This document shows, piece after piece, positions 25,213-33,175 of a DNA stretch of 64,000 nt (the stretch's first letter is position 1; every line of letters begins with the position of its first letter). The notes beneath the pieces were generated by a model that was not told the origin of the DNA, made no database searches, and saw only the letters and a program-made list of their open reading frames with translations. This DNA comes from Hyphobacterium marinum (GTDB lineage Bacteria > Pseudomonadota > Alphaproteobacteria > Caulobacterales > Maricaulaceae): contig NZ_JAZDRO010000001.1 of NCBI RefSeq assembly GCF_036330325.1, positions 434,001 through 498,000 on the forward strand, written 5' to 3'. A program made the translations under genes and the position numbers.

Positions 25213-26205
25213 ATGAGCGAAGCCGCCGACCAGTTCCCGGTCCGGGTCTATGCCTTCGATGGCGAGGGTCATGCTACGCCCGCTACGCTCGAGACAGTCG
25301 AGGCCGTTCCGCCCGGGACGAACAGTTTTGGCTTCGTCTGGATCCACCTTCTCGGCACCGATGCGGCCGCGCTCGACTGGCTGGAGACCGAGAGCGGTAT
25401 CGACAGCTTCATCCACCAAGCCCTGACGGCCGAGGATACCCGCCCGCGCTGTACGACCCATGGCGACGGCGCGATCATCAATCTGCGCGGGATCAATCTG
25501 CATGAAGGCGCCGAGCCGGAAGACATGATTTCGCTGCGACTCTGGGTCGAAGGACGCCGGATTGTCGGGGTCTGGCGCCGGCCGCTCTATGCCGTCGCGG
25601 ACATGTTTGCGGCTATTGAACGCGGGCAGGCCCCGGTCTCGCCCGGTGATCTGGTTGCGAAGCTGGCCCTGCGGCTGGCCGACCGGATGGAGCCGACCAT
25701 CGCCGATCTTCACGAGCAGATCGACGCCATGGAGGACGTGCTCGATACCGAAGGCGCGGCCGCACCAAGCCGGGCCGAGCTCGCCGACATCCGCCGGCAG
25801 GCGATTGTTCTTCGGCGCTTCATCGCGCCGCAACGCGACGCGCTCAATACGCTGGCAATCGAGGATTTGAGCTGGCTCACTGAGCGTGACCGCAGCCGTA
25901 TCCGTGAAGCCGGCGACAAGACGACACGGGTGGCCGAGGAACTGGAATCGGTGCGCGAGCGCGCCGCCATCGTTCACGACCAGATGCTGGAAAAGCGCGC
26001 CGAGGAGATGAACCGCTACACGCTGCTGCTCTCGGTCGTGGCGTCGATTTTCCTGCCGCTGGGGCTGATCACCGGCCTGCTGGGGATCAATGTCGGCGGC
26101 ATTCCCGGGGCGGAGAATCCCTGGGCCTTTGGTATCGTGACGGGCCTGCTGGTCGGGCTGGGGGCGTTGCAGGTCTGGATCTACCGGCGGGTCAAGCTGA
26201 TCTAG
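25213..26205 (+). CDS. zntB: CorA/ZntB-family divalent cation transporter
   Basis: A pentameric membrane transporter with a large cytoplasmic N-terminal domain and two C-terminal helices. The signature between them is GLLGINVGGIPG, where canonical CorA has GMN and ZntB has GMNVGG or similar, so the zinc-type ZntB branch fits best. Long helices precede the membrane part (ERDRSRIREAGDKTTRVAEELESVRERAAI). The ATG at 25213 follows CGAGG by 8 bases; an earlier ATG at 25204 sits on the ribosome site. The stop shares CTAG with the convergent sigma factor gene. Confidence 0.88.
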   Translation: MSEAADQFPVRVYAFDGEGHATPATLETVEAVPPGTNSFGFVWIHLLGTDAAALDWLETESGIDSFIHQALTAEDTRPRCTTHGDGAIINLRGINLHEGAEPEDMISLRLWVEGRRIVGVWRRPLYAVADMFAAIERGQAPVSPGDLVAKLALRLADRMEPTIADLHEQIDAMEDVLDTEGAAAPSRAELADIRRQAIVLRRFIAPQRDALNTLAIEDLSWLTERDRSRIREAGDKTTRVAEELESVRERAAIVHDQMLEKRAEEMNRYTLLLSVVASIFLPLGLITGLLGINVGGIPGAENPWAFGIVTGLLVGLGALQVWIYRRVKLI

Positions 26206-27446
26206 GAACCGGCTGCCCGGTCTTTCAGGAAATCCCGCACTGCCGGATCGGTGGCGAGGTCGGCTGCCCTTTCATAGCTCTCGCGCGCCGCTGCCATGTC
26301 CCCGGTCACGGCGAGCAGATAACCCCGCGCGGCCCAATAAGGCTGGAAGGATACCATCCGTGCCGGGTCGAGCGCCTCCAGTGTTGCAAGGCCTTCTTCG
26401 GCCCCACCCGCTGACCCCAGAGCGCAGGCGCGGGCCACTATCGCCCCCGCTGTCGGGTGGGCGGAAATCAGCCGGTCGTAGAGCGCGAGGATGGCGTCCC
26501 AGTCCGTGTGACGTGTCACGGCTCGGGCGCAATGCGCGGACTGGATCGCAGCCTCCAGCACGAAACGCCCGCCGGCATCCATCGCGATCGCCCGGCGCAG
26601 CAGGGCTTCCGCCCGGGAGATAAGCGCCATGTCCCACCGCGCCGTGTCCTGCTGGCCGAGCGGGATGAAACCGCCAGACGCGTCTCGTGCCGCAGGACGG
26701 CGCGCTTCGCCATAGAGGATCAGCGCCAGAAGGCCGAGCGCCTCGGCGTCGCCGGGCAGGAGGCCGGTCAGGATGCGCGCCAGCGCGGCCGCCTCGCGAA
26801 TGAGGCCTCCCGCGTCCTCAACCGGTCCGGCTCCGGATGCCGCGCCGGCCGCATAGGCGGCGTAGATGGCATGCAGGACGGCGCGGATCCGATCCGGCCA
26901 TTCCTCCCGGTCCGGCTCGATAAAGCCGGGCTGGAGCGTGCGCAGGCGGGTCTTGGCGCGTACGAGGCGCTGACTCATCGCTGCGGGTGAGACGAGGAAG
27001 GCCGCTCCGATCCGCGCGGCGTCGAAACCCAGCACGGTCTGAAGCATCAAAGGCGTGTGCAGGGCCGGGTCGAGCGCCGGGTGGGCGCAGATGAACATCA
27101 GTTTCAGGCGTTCGTCGGGAAAGGCGCTGTCACGTTCGGCCCGACTCGCGGCCTCGTCAACGATACGGATCATGTCCGGAGCCGCCTCGCGGGCCGTCGC
27201 CTGTTTACGTCCGGCGTCGATCAGCTTGCGCCGAGCCACGGTCAGCAGCCAAGCTTCGGGCCGGTCGGGGATGCCTCGCCTTGGCCAGACATCGAGCGCG
27301 GCGACGAAAGCCGATGAGACGGCGTCTTCGGCCGCCGCGATATCGCAGGTACGGGCTGTCAACACCGCGACAAGGCGGCCATAGGCATCGCGGGCAGCCG
27401 CCTCGGCCGCCGCGCGCACGCCGTCACTGATGGGATCAGCCGCCAT
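26202..27446 (-). CDS. ECF sigma factor with long C-terminal domain (ECF42-like, DUF6596)
   Basis: A 414-residue sigma factor. Region 2 includes the C-terminal half RRGIPDRPEAWLLTVARRKLIDAGRK. Region 4 includes HTPLMLQTVLGFDAARIGAAFLVSPAAMSQRLVRAKTRL. A helical, TPR-like C-terminal extension of about 200 residues (LYDRLISAHPTAGAIVARACALG) follows. This architecture matches ECF42 factors, which lack an anti-sigma factor and are encoded next to DGPF/YCII proteins. Indeed the YCII gene lies immediately upstream and overlaps it by 11 bases. Start 27446 (MAADPISDG) is chosen inside that overlap. Confidence 0.9.
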   Translation of the reverse strand: MAADPISDGVRAAAEAAARDAYGRLVAVLTARTCDIAAAEDAVSSAFVAALDVWPRRGIPDRPEAWLLTVARRKLIDAGRKQATAREAAPDMIRIVDEAASRAERDSAFPDERLKLMFICAHPALDPALHTPLMLQTVLGFDAARIGAAFLVSPAAMSQRLVRAKTRLRTLQPGFIEPDREEWPDRIRAVLHAIYAAYAAGAASGAGPVEDAGGLIREAAALARILTGLLPGDAEALGLLALILYGEARRPAARDASGGFIPLGQQDTARWDMALISRAEALLRRAIAMDAGGRFVLEAAIQSAHCARAVTRHTDWDAILALYDRLISAHPTAGAIVARACALGSAGGAEEGLATLEALDPARMVSFQPYWAARGYLLAVTGDMAAARESYERAADLATDPAVRDFLKDRAAGS

Positions 27447-27777
27447 AGTCCGGTACGGGACGCACCTCGACCCGACCATACTTGGCAGTCGGGCATTGGC
27501 GCGCCCAGTCGAGCGCTTCGCCCATGTCCGCGCATTCGATCATGTAGAAGCCGCCGACCTGCTCCTTGCTATCGGCATAGGGGCCGTCCTCGACACCGCT
27601 GACGCTCACCAGCTTGCCGGTCATGGCCGGGGCGAGCGGCGCGCCGGACGAAAAGGCGTTCTTTGCCTGCAAGGCCGCCACGAAGGCGAAATGCTCGGCA
27701 ATGACGGCTTTTTGCTCTTCATCGCCCATGGCCTCGAAATAGGCCTCGTCTTCGTGCAGCAGAAATACGAATTGCAT
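27436..27777 (-). CDS. YCII/DGPF-domain protein, partner of the ECF sigma factor
   Basis: A 113-residue ferredoxin-like-fold protein of the YCII family starting MQFVFLLHEDEAYFEAM. The DGPF-type motif appears as DGPYADSKEQVGGFYMIE with Tyr in place of Phe. It ends VEVRPVPDYGG and its last codons overlap the start of the sigma factor gene. In ECF42 groups the DGPF proteins are thought to be regulated by, or to modulate, the sigma factor; the biochemical function is unknown. Confidence 0.9.
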   Translation of the reverse strand: MQFVFLLHEDEAYFEAMGDEEQKAVIAEHFAFVAALQAKNAFSSGAPLAPAMTGKLVSVSGVEDGPYADSKEQVGGFYMIECADMGEALDWARQCPTAKYGRVEVRPVPDYGG

Positions 27778-27876
27778 GGGTCATCTCCTCCCGTCTCGCC
27801 CGCGTCAATGCGATGCGATCACAGGACAGACGTCCGGCAAAGCGTGATTTCGACAGGGCGCGCGAAAAAAAGCCCT

Positions 27877-28650
27877 TCAGACCTTCCAGCCCGTATGCAG
27901 TGCCGCGATGCCGCCGGAGAAATTCGTCACCTCGACGCGGGCAAAACCGGCGGCGCGGACCTCATCGGCGAAGGCCTCCTGGTGCGGGAAGCGGCGAATG
28001 GACTCGACGAGATACTGATAGCTATCGCGGTCCTTGGCGATCAGTTCGCCGAAAGCCGGGATCGCATTGAAGGACCAGGCGTCATAGACGGTTTCGAGCG
28101 GGCGCGTGGTCGGGCGGGAGAATTCCAGGCAGAGGAATTGCCCGGCGGGTTTCAGGACGCGGCGCATCTCGGAAAGCGCGGCCGCACGGTCGGTGACATT
28201 GCGGATGCCGAAGGCGATGGTCACGCAGTCCGTGCACCCGTCGGGGAAGGGCAGGGCCTGCGCGTCGCCCACGGCCCAGTCGAGCTGGGGATCGCCGCCC
28301 CGCTTCAGACCCGCGACCAGCATCTGCTCGTTGATGTCGGTGACGATGGCACGGGCGGGTTTGCCGCCCCGGCGCTTGCGCACCATCTCGGCCTTGGCGA
28401 CGAAGGCGCGGGCAAGGTCACCGGTGCCGCCCGCCACATCGATCAGCAACTGACCGGGCTGCGGATTGGCGCGGGTCATCACCATGTCTTTCCAGACGCG
28501 GTGGATCCCGAGACTCATGATGTCATTCATCAGGTCGTAGCGCCGGGCCGAGCGGTCGAAGACACCACGCACAAGCGGGGCCTTATCCTCGCGTTTCACG
28601 TCGCGGAAGCCGAAAGAGGTTGTTTCGCCGGTTGCTGGTGTCGTGCTCAT
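27877..28650 (-). CDS. ubiE: UbiE, C-methyltransferase of ubiquinone/menaquinone synthesis
   Basis: UbiE methylates 2-polyprenyl-6-methoxy-1,4-benzoquinol using S-adenosylmethionine. The 257-residue protein has VFDRSARRYDLMNDIMSLGIHRVWKD (UbiE signature 1), the SAM-binding LIDVAGGTGDLARAF, and signature 2 in RNVTDRAAALSEMRRVLKPAGQFLCLEFSRP-like sequence. It diverges from mutM, 47 bases apart, the usual alphaproteobacterial mutM/ubiE pairing. Confidence 0.96.
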   Translation of the reverse strand: MSTTPATGETTSFGFRDVKREDKAPLVRGVFDRSARRYDLMNDIMSLGIHRVWKDMVMTRANPQPGQLLIDVAGGTGDLARAFVAKAEMVRKRRGGKPARAIVTDINEQMLVAGLKRGGDPQLDWAVGDAQALPFPDGCTDCVTIAFGIRNVTDRAAALSEMRRVLKPAGQFLCLEFSRPTTRPLETVYDAWSFNAIPAFGELIAKDRDSYQYLVESIRRFPHQEAFADEVRAAGFARVEVTNFSGGIAALHTGWKV

Positions 28651-28697
28651 GGCGGAAAGGATAGGCGAAGCCGCCGCGCCGGGCTAGAAGCCGGTTC

Positions 28698-29564
28698 ATG
28701 CCCGAGCTTCCCGAAGTCGAGACAGTTCGCCGCGGCCTCGCCCCCGTCATGGAGGGGCGGCGCATCCTCGCGGCGCGCCAGAACCGGCCCGATTTGCGCT
28801 TTCCCTTCCCGGACCGGTTCGCGGAACGCCTGACCGGTCAGACGGTCGAGCATCTGGAGCGGCGGGCGAAATACCTCATCGCGCGGCTGTCGGGCGGGGA
28901 GAGCCTGCTGATGCATCTGGGCATGTCGGGCCGGTTCACGATCACGGCAGATCAAGTGGACAGCGGTGACCTTGCTGCCTTCGTGCACAGCCAGGGCGGA
29001 AATCCGAAGCACGACCACGCCGTCTTCGAGATGGAGGGCGGCGCGCGCGTCACCTTCAACGATCCGCGCCGGTTCGGTTTCATGGCGCTGTTCGCGACGG
29101 ATGCGGAAGAGAGCGTCCCTTTCCTTGCCGGGCTGGGGCCGGAGCCGCTCGGGAACGCATTTTCTTCCGCCCATCTGGACACCGCGCTGTCGGGCCGAAA
29201 ATCCCCGATCAAGATGGCGCTGCTTGATCAGCGTGTCGTGGCGGGGCTGGGAAATATCTATGTCTGCGAGGCACTGTGGCGGTCGGGTATTTCGCCGCGC
29301 CGGACAGCGGGCACGATCAAGGGCGCGCGATCCGTACGCCTGGTGCGGAATATCCGCAATGTGCTGAGTGAGGCCATCGAGGCGGGCGGGACGACGCTGC
29401 GCGACTTTGCCGCCACGGACGGGGCGCTGGGATATTTCCAGCACAGCTTTGCTGTCTATGGCCGCGAGGGCGAGCCTTGCCACTCGGACCCGGGCCATGG
29501 GCCGATACAGCGCATCGTGCAGTCGGGCCGGTCGACATTCTTCTGCCCGCAATGCCAGCGATAA
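28698..29564 (+). CDS. mutM: Formamidopyrimidine-DNA glycosylase MutM (Fpg)
   Basis: MutM excises 8-oxoguanine and formamidopyrimidines and nicks at the abasic site. The 288-residue enzyme starts with the catalytic Pro-Glu (MPELPEVETVRRGL), keeps the Lys in the MLMHLGMSGRF-like region, and has the H2TH segment LLDQRVVAGLGNIYVCEALW. The C-terminal zinc finger is unusual: Cys261 is followed by HSDPGH with no second Cys before Cys283 and Cys286. His267 may take the place of the missing ligand. Confidence 0.95.
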   Translation: MPELPEVETVRRGLAPVMEGRRILAARQNRPDLRFPFPDRFAERLTGQTVEHLERRAKYLIARLSGGESLLMHLGMSGRFTITADQVDSGDLAAFVHSQGGNPKHDHAVFEMEGGARVTFNDPRRFGFMALFATDAEESVPFLAGLGPEPLGNAFSSAHLDTALSGRKSPIKMALLDQRVVAGLGNIYVCEALWRSGISPRRTAGTIKGARSVRLVRNIRNVLSEAIEAGGTTLRDFAATDGALGYFQHSFAVYGREGEPCHSDPGHGPIQRIVQSGRSTFFCPQCQR

Positions 29565-29625
29565 GGCTTTCGTCTTGGCGCGCTGGCCCTAGTGGGTTTT
29601 AATCGGCGCTTCAGGGGAGAAAGGT

Positions 29626-30504
29626 GTGTTCGACGTGAAACGGGTATTGGCTGCTGCTGCCATGGCGCTGTGTCTCGGCGCACCGTCTGCTCATGCCGAG
29701 CCGGCGATCTGGCGGCTGGCGGATGCCGATACCGAGATTTACCTCTTCGGGACCATCCACGTTCTGCCAGCCGGCGTCGACTGGCGGACCGACGAGATCG
29801 ATGCGGCCATTCGCGCGGCCGATGTGATCTATCTTGAGACGCCGGTTGATGACGAGACTCTGGCCGGTTTCATGCCGAGTGTCATGGAGTGGGCGACGCT
29901 TCCCGAGGGGCAGAGCCTGTCAGCCATGTTGCCGCCGGAAGGCGAGGCCCGTTTGCGCGATATCGCGGCGGCGGCGAACTATCCCTATGAAGCGCTGGAC
30001 CGGTTCCGGCCCTGGTTTGTCTCGCTCATGATCGCCAATTTCAGCTTTGCCGAGCGGGGTCAGACCGCGGACCACGGAGTCGAGACGACGCTGATGCAGG
30101 CGCTCAATTTCGGAAATACCGATGCCGAGCTGGCCTTTCTCGAAACGCCGGAACAGCAGATCCGGCCGATGTCCGAGCTGCCGGACAATGTTCAGATTGC
30201 CATGCTGATGGATGCGCTGTTGCCGCAGGTCCGCGAACGCCCGTCCGCTGACATCACCGAGTTGTGGCTGGCCGGAGACCAGGACGAGATCGAGCAGGCC
30301 ATCAACGGGGCCATTCGCGACCTTGCCCCGGCGCTCTATGACGTCGTGCTGGTCCGCCGCAATCTCAACTGGGCGATCCAGATCGAGGACATGCTCGACG
30401 AGGAGGGCGTGTTCCTGATTGCGGCCGGTGCCGCGCATTTCCCCGGGCCGGACGGTGTCGTCACCATGCTGCGCAATCGCGGCCACGTGGTCGAAGGCCC
30501 TTGA
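29626..30504 (+). CDS. TraB/GumN family secreted protein (copy 1)
   Basis: A 292-residue exported protein with signal peptide ending SAHA-EPA. The TraB/GumN pattern is present: IWRLADADTEIYLFGTIHVLPAGVDWRTDEI near the N-terminus and LIAAGAAHFPGPDGVVTMLRNRGHVVE at the C-terminus. The conserved histidines and glutamates (IHVL, YLETP, AAHF) suggest a metal-dependent hydrolase, related to TIKI-like proteases, but no bacterial substrate is known. The start is GTG at 29626 behind GGGGAGAAAGG. A paralogue follows. Confidence 0.88.
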   Translation: MFDVKRVLAAAAMALCLGAPSAHAEPAIWRLADADTEIYLFGTIHVLPAGVDWRTDEIDAAIRAADVIYLETPVDDETLAGFMPSVMEWATLPEGQSLSAMLPPEGEARLRDIAAAANYPYEALDRFRPWFVSLMIANFSFAERGQTADHGVETTLMQALNFGNTDAELAFLETPEQQIRPMSELPDNVQIAMLMDALLPQVRERPSADITELWLAGDQDEIEQAINGAIRDLAPALYDVVLVRRNLNWAIQIEDMLDEEGVFLIAAGAAHFPGPDGVVTMLRNRGHVVEGP

Positions 30505-30619
30505 GGCCACGAGACGCACGGGAAGCGAACCCGTCGCGTCCCTGTAGCCTTTGCCCGTGGATCGTCTAGTCTGCCGCTGCCTGGACAATTTTCGCAGTCA
30601 ACCCAAGGACTTTGCTCTC

Positions 30620-31507
30620 ATGACGTCACTTTCCGCCTGGGTCCGTACCACCGCACTTGCCGCTGCAGGCAGCGTCCTGCTCGCGACGCCCGCGCTGGCC
30701 GATCCGTCAATCTGGCACCTCTCTGACGAGGATTCCGACATCTATGTCTTCGGGACGGTCCATATCCTGCGCCCTGACGTGGTGTGGCGGACCGAGGACG
30801 TCATGGCGGCCTTCGAGGCTTCCGAAACGGTCTATTTCGAAGCCCCGGTCAACGATCCGGCGGAAGCGGCCGCTATGGTGCCGCTGGTCCAGCGCTATGG
30901 ATTCAACCCGGCAGGGGAGACCCTCACATCCCGGATCAGCGATAACGGCGCTGCGCTGCTCGAACGTATCGCCCCGCGCGTCGGGCTTACCACCGCTATG
31001 CTGGAGCCCTTGAGGCCCTGGCTCGCCTCGGTGACAATCACCCTCCAGTACATTTCCGCGCAAGGCTACGATCCTCAATCCGGAGTGGAGGCCACGCTCT
31101 GGCCCATGGCCAACGAGGCCGGAAAGACGCTCGCCTATTTCGAAACCATCGAGGAACAGCTCGGTTTCTTTGGCGGTCTGCCCGAAGAGGTCGAGAATGT
31201 TATGCTCGAACAGACGCTGGAACGGATCGAGGAGGCACCGGGCATGCTCGACGGGCTGGTGACGGCCTGGGCCGAGGGAGATCAGGCCATGATCGACGAG
31301 CTTATGAATGGCGATTTCCGTGACGAGTCCCCGGAAGTCCACGACATCATCATCGTTCAGCGCAACGCCCGCTGGGTGGACGACATCGAGGAATTGCTGG
31401 CCGGGTCAGGCACGGTCTTCATCGCTGTCGGTGCGGGTCACCTTCCCGGCGACGAGGGCGTGATCGCCATGCTGCGCGCGCGCGGCCACACGGTCGAAGG
31501 GCCCTAG
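30620..31507 (+). CDS. TraB/GumN family secreted protein (copy 2)
   Basis: A 295-residue paralogue of the preceding gene. It has a signal peptide (ALAAAGSVLLATPALA), then SIWHLSDEDSDIYVFGTVHILRPDVVWRTEDV, the YFEAPVND segment and the C-terminal IAVGAGHLPGDEGVIAMLRARGHTVEGP. Both copies end in the same HVVEGP/HTVEGP tail. They probably arose by tandem duplication and then diverged. A gap of 115 bases could hold a separate promoter. Confidence 0.88.
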   Translation: MTSLSAWVRTTALAAAGSVLLATPALADPSIWHLSDEDSDIYVFGTVHILRPDVVWRTEDVMAAFEASETVYFEAPVNDPAEAAAMVPLVQRYGFNPAGETLTSRISDNGAALLERIAPRVGLTTAMLEPLRPWLASVTITLQYISAQGYDPQSGVEATLWPMANEAGKTLAYFETIEEQLGFFGGLPEEVENVMLEQTLERIEEAPGMLDGLVTAWAEGDQAMIDELMNGDFRDESPEVHDIIIVQRNARWVDDIEELLAGSGTVFIAVGAGHLPGDEGVIAMLRARGHTVEGP

Positions 31508-31652
31508 GCCGTCGTCATAAATATCACGATAAGGCGTGCGGTGCGGGCTGATGCTCGACTCCGCTCGCCGCTTCGGGTTATAGCGCCCGCCCTGTGATCT
31601 GACGGGGGCAAGTCAGCCCTGCTCAAAGCGGAGGCCGTTCGCGGCTCGATAC

Positions 31653-32429
31653 ATGGCTTACAAGACAATTCAGGTGAAAACCGAAGGGCGCGTCGGCGTC
31701 ATCACGCTGGACCGGCCCGAGGCGCTCAATGCGCTGTGCGACGCGCTGACCGGCGAGCTGGCCGATGCGCTGGCCAAGTTCGAATCCGATGACGGCATTG
31801 GCTGTGTCGTCCTGACCGGCTCGAAGAAGGCCTTTGCCGCCGGCGCGGACATCAAGGAATTGCAGGGCCGCGATTTCATCGGCCTGTATCTCAACGACCC
31901 GTTCGAAAAGACCTGGGAATCGGTCGCCCGCTTCCGCAAGCCGATTATCGCGGCCGTGTCCGGCTATGCGCTGGGTGGCGGCTGCGAGATTGCCATGATG
32001 TGCGATTTCATCATCGCCTCGACCACGGCGAAGTTCGGCCAGCCGGAAATCAATCTCGGCGTGATGCCGGGCTCGGGTGGCACGCAGCGCCTGCCGCGCG
32101 CCGTGGGCAAGGCCAAGGCGATGGATCTGTGCCTGACCGGACGCCAGATGACCGCCGAGGAAGCCGAGCGCGCCGGGCTGGTCAGCCGCATCGTCGCGGT
32201 CGACGAGCTGATGGACGTGGCCATGGAGGCCGCGGAATCGATTGCGTCGAAGTCGCTGCCGATCGCGATGATGACCAAGGAGGCGATCAACCGCTCCTTC
32301 GAGATCGGCCTGACAGAAGGCGTGCGCTGGGAGCGCCGCGTCTTCCAGTCGCAATTCACCACCGAAGACCAGACCGAAGGCATGGAGGCGTTCGCCGAGA
32401 AGCGCGCCGCCCACTTCAAGCACAAGTAA
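31653..32429 (+). CDS. Enoyl-CoA hydratase (crotonase family)
   Basis: A 258-residue crotonase that hydrates trans-2-enoyl-CoA in fatty acid beta-oxidation. Residues VGVITLDRPEALNALCDALTGEL begin the fold, KAFAAGADIKELQ forms the oxyanion/CoA region, and the two catalytic glutamates lie in GYALGGGCEIAMMCD and FGQPEINLGVMPGSGGTQRLPR. The C-terminus ends FAEKRAAHFKHK as in short-chain enoyl-CoA hydratases. No other beta-oxidation gene is next to it; rpsT follows. Confidence 0.93.
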   Translation: MAYKTIQVKTEGRVGVITLDRPEALNALCDALTGELADALAKFESDDGIGCVVLTGSKKAFAAGADIKELQGRDFIGLYLNDPFEKTWESVARFRKPIIAAVSGYALGGGCEIAMMCDFIIASTTAKFGQPEINLGVMPGSGGTQRLPRAVGKAKAMDLCLTGRQMTAEEAERAGLVSRIVAVDELMDVAMEAAESIASKSLPIAMMTKEAINRSFEIGLTEGVRWERRVFQSQFTTEDQTEGMEAFAEKRAAHFKHK

Positions 32430-32442
32430 GCGCGGCCCTCGC

Positions 32443-32471
32443 TTGACGCCCCGGCGGCAGGGAGCTATACG
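32443..32471 (+). promoter_or_regulatory. Sigma-70-type promoter of rpsT
   Basis: TTGACG (32443-32448), 17 bases, then TATACG (32466-32471). Both boxes match the consensus well in otherwise GC-rich DNA, 60 bases before the rpsT start. Confidence 0.7.
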
Positions 32472-32530
32472 CCGCCGCTCACGGAATTCGCCGGGATGAC
32501 CGGCATCAAAGACACGACGGACGAAGACGA

Positions 32531-32800
32531 ATGGCCAATACGGCATCCGCGAAGAAAATGACCCGCAAGATTGCCCGGCGCACTGCGGTGAACAAATCCC
32601 GCCGCTCGCGCGTGCGGACCTTCCTGAAGAAGGTCGAGACCGCGATCGCCGGTGGCGACCAGACCGCCGCGAAGACCGCGCTGGTCAAGGCCGAGTCCGA
32701 GCTGATGCGCGCTGTGGGCAAGGGCGTGTTCCACAAGAACACGGCGTCCCGCAAAGTGTCGCGCCTGTCCTCCCGCGTGAAGGGTATGGCCAGCGCCTGA
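32531..32800 (+). CDS. rpsT: 30S ribosomal protein S20
   Basis: A basic, helical protein of 89 residues that binds 16S rRNA early in 30S assembly. The sequence MANTASAKKMTRKIARRTAVNKSRRSR-type start and KGVFHKNTASRKVSRLSSRVKG end are diagnostic. It has its own promoter and terminator and lies directly upstream of dnaA, a common alphaproteobacterial arrangement. Confidence 0.98.
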   Translation: MANTASAKKMTRKIARRTAVNKSRRSRVRTFLKKVETAIAGGDQTAAKTALVKAESELMRAVGKGVFHKNTASRKVSRLSSRVKGMASA

Positions 32801-32825
32801 TCGGCCTCGCCGATACGAAATCCAG

Positions 32826-32858
32826 AAGCCCGCAGGCCACCGGCCCGCGGGCTTTTTC
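32826..32858 (+). terminator. Terminator of rpsT
   Basis: AGCCCGC pairs with GCGGGCT (32826-32832 / 32847-32853), extended by an inner GGCC/GGCC match, followed by a T tract. It isolates dnaA from rpsT transcription. Confidence 0.88.
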
Positions 32859-32862
32859 GTGC

Positions 32863-33175
32863 CCGCTTTCGAGCCCGTTATGGCGCCAAAAACACGCTCC
32901 GTGAGCGGACTGCAGAAGGTTAAAAAAAAGCTAACGAGCCAACTGACGGACTCTGTTTGCGATTTCCCGTGTCAAGCGAAGAATCCCGGAAAAAGGGCCC
33001 TGAGTCATATTGACCAAAGAGGCCTCGCGGGTAACCTAGGGAGACAAGGACGTACTTTCCCCATGCGGAAGATTTTCGACCGGCGGCGGCGCTAATAAAC
33101 GCTCGGCTGGACAGGGGGGGTTTGTCCGAAAAAACAAAGATATAGCTTCGAAAACGGAGCATCAATCCGCAAGCC
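32863..33175 (+). promoter_or_regulatory. Upstream regulatory region of dnaA with GANTC cluster
   Basis: The 313-base gap between the rpsT terminator and dnaA carries three GANTC sites within 58 bases: 32949 (GACTC), 32981 (GAATC) and 33002 (GAGTC). A CtrA-like box TTAA-N7-CTAAC lies at 32920-32935, one mismatch from TTAA-N7-TTAAC. A possible promoter is TTGACC (33010-33015), 16 bases, TAACCT (33032-33037). I see no cluster of DnaA boxes, so an origin here is not supported. GANTC is the CcrM methylation site, often used with GcrA in cell-cycle genes. Confidence 0.55.

Noticed and set aside
32863..33175. Origin of replication upstream of dnaA
   Set aside because: No cluster of DnaA boxes of the TTATCCACA type and no AT-rich unwinding repeats were seen. 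Only promoter-like and GANTC elements are supported.
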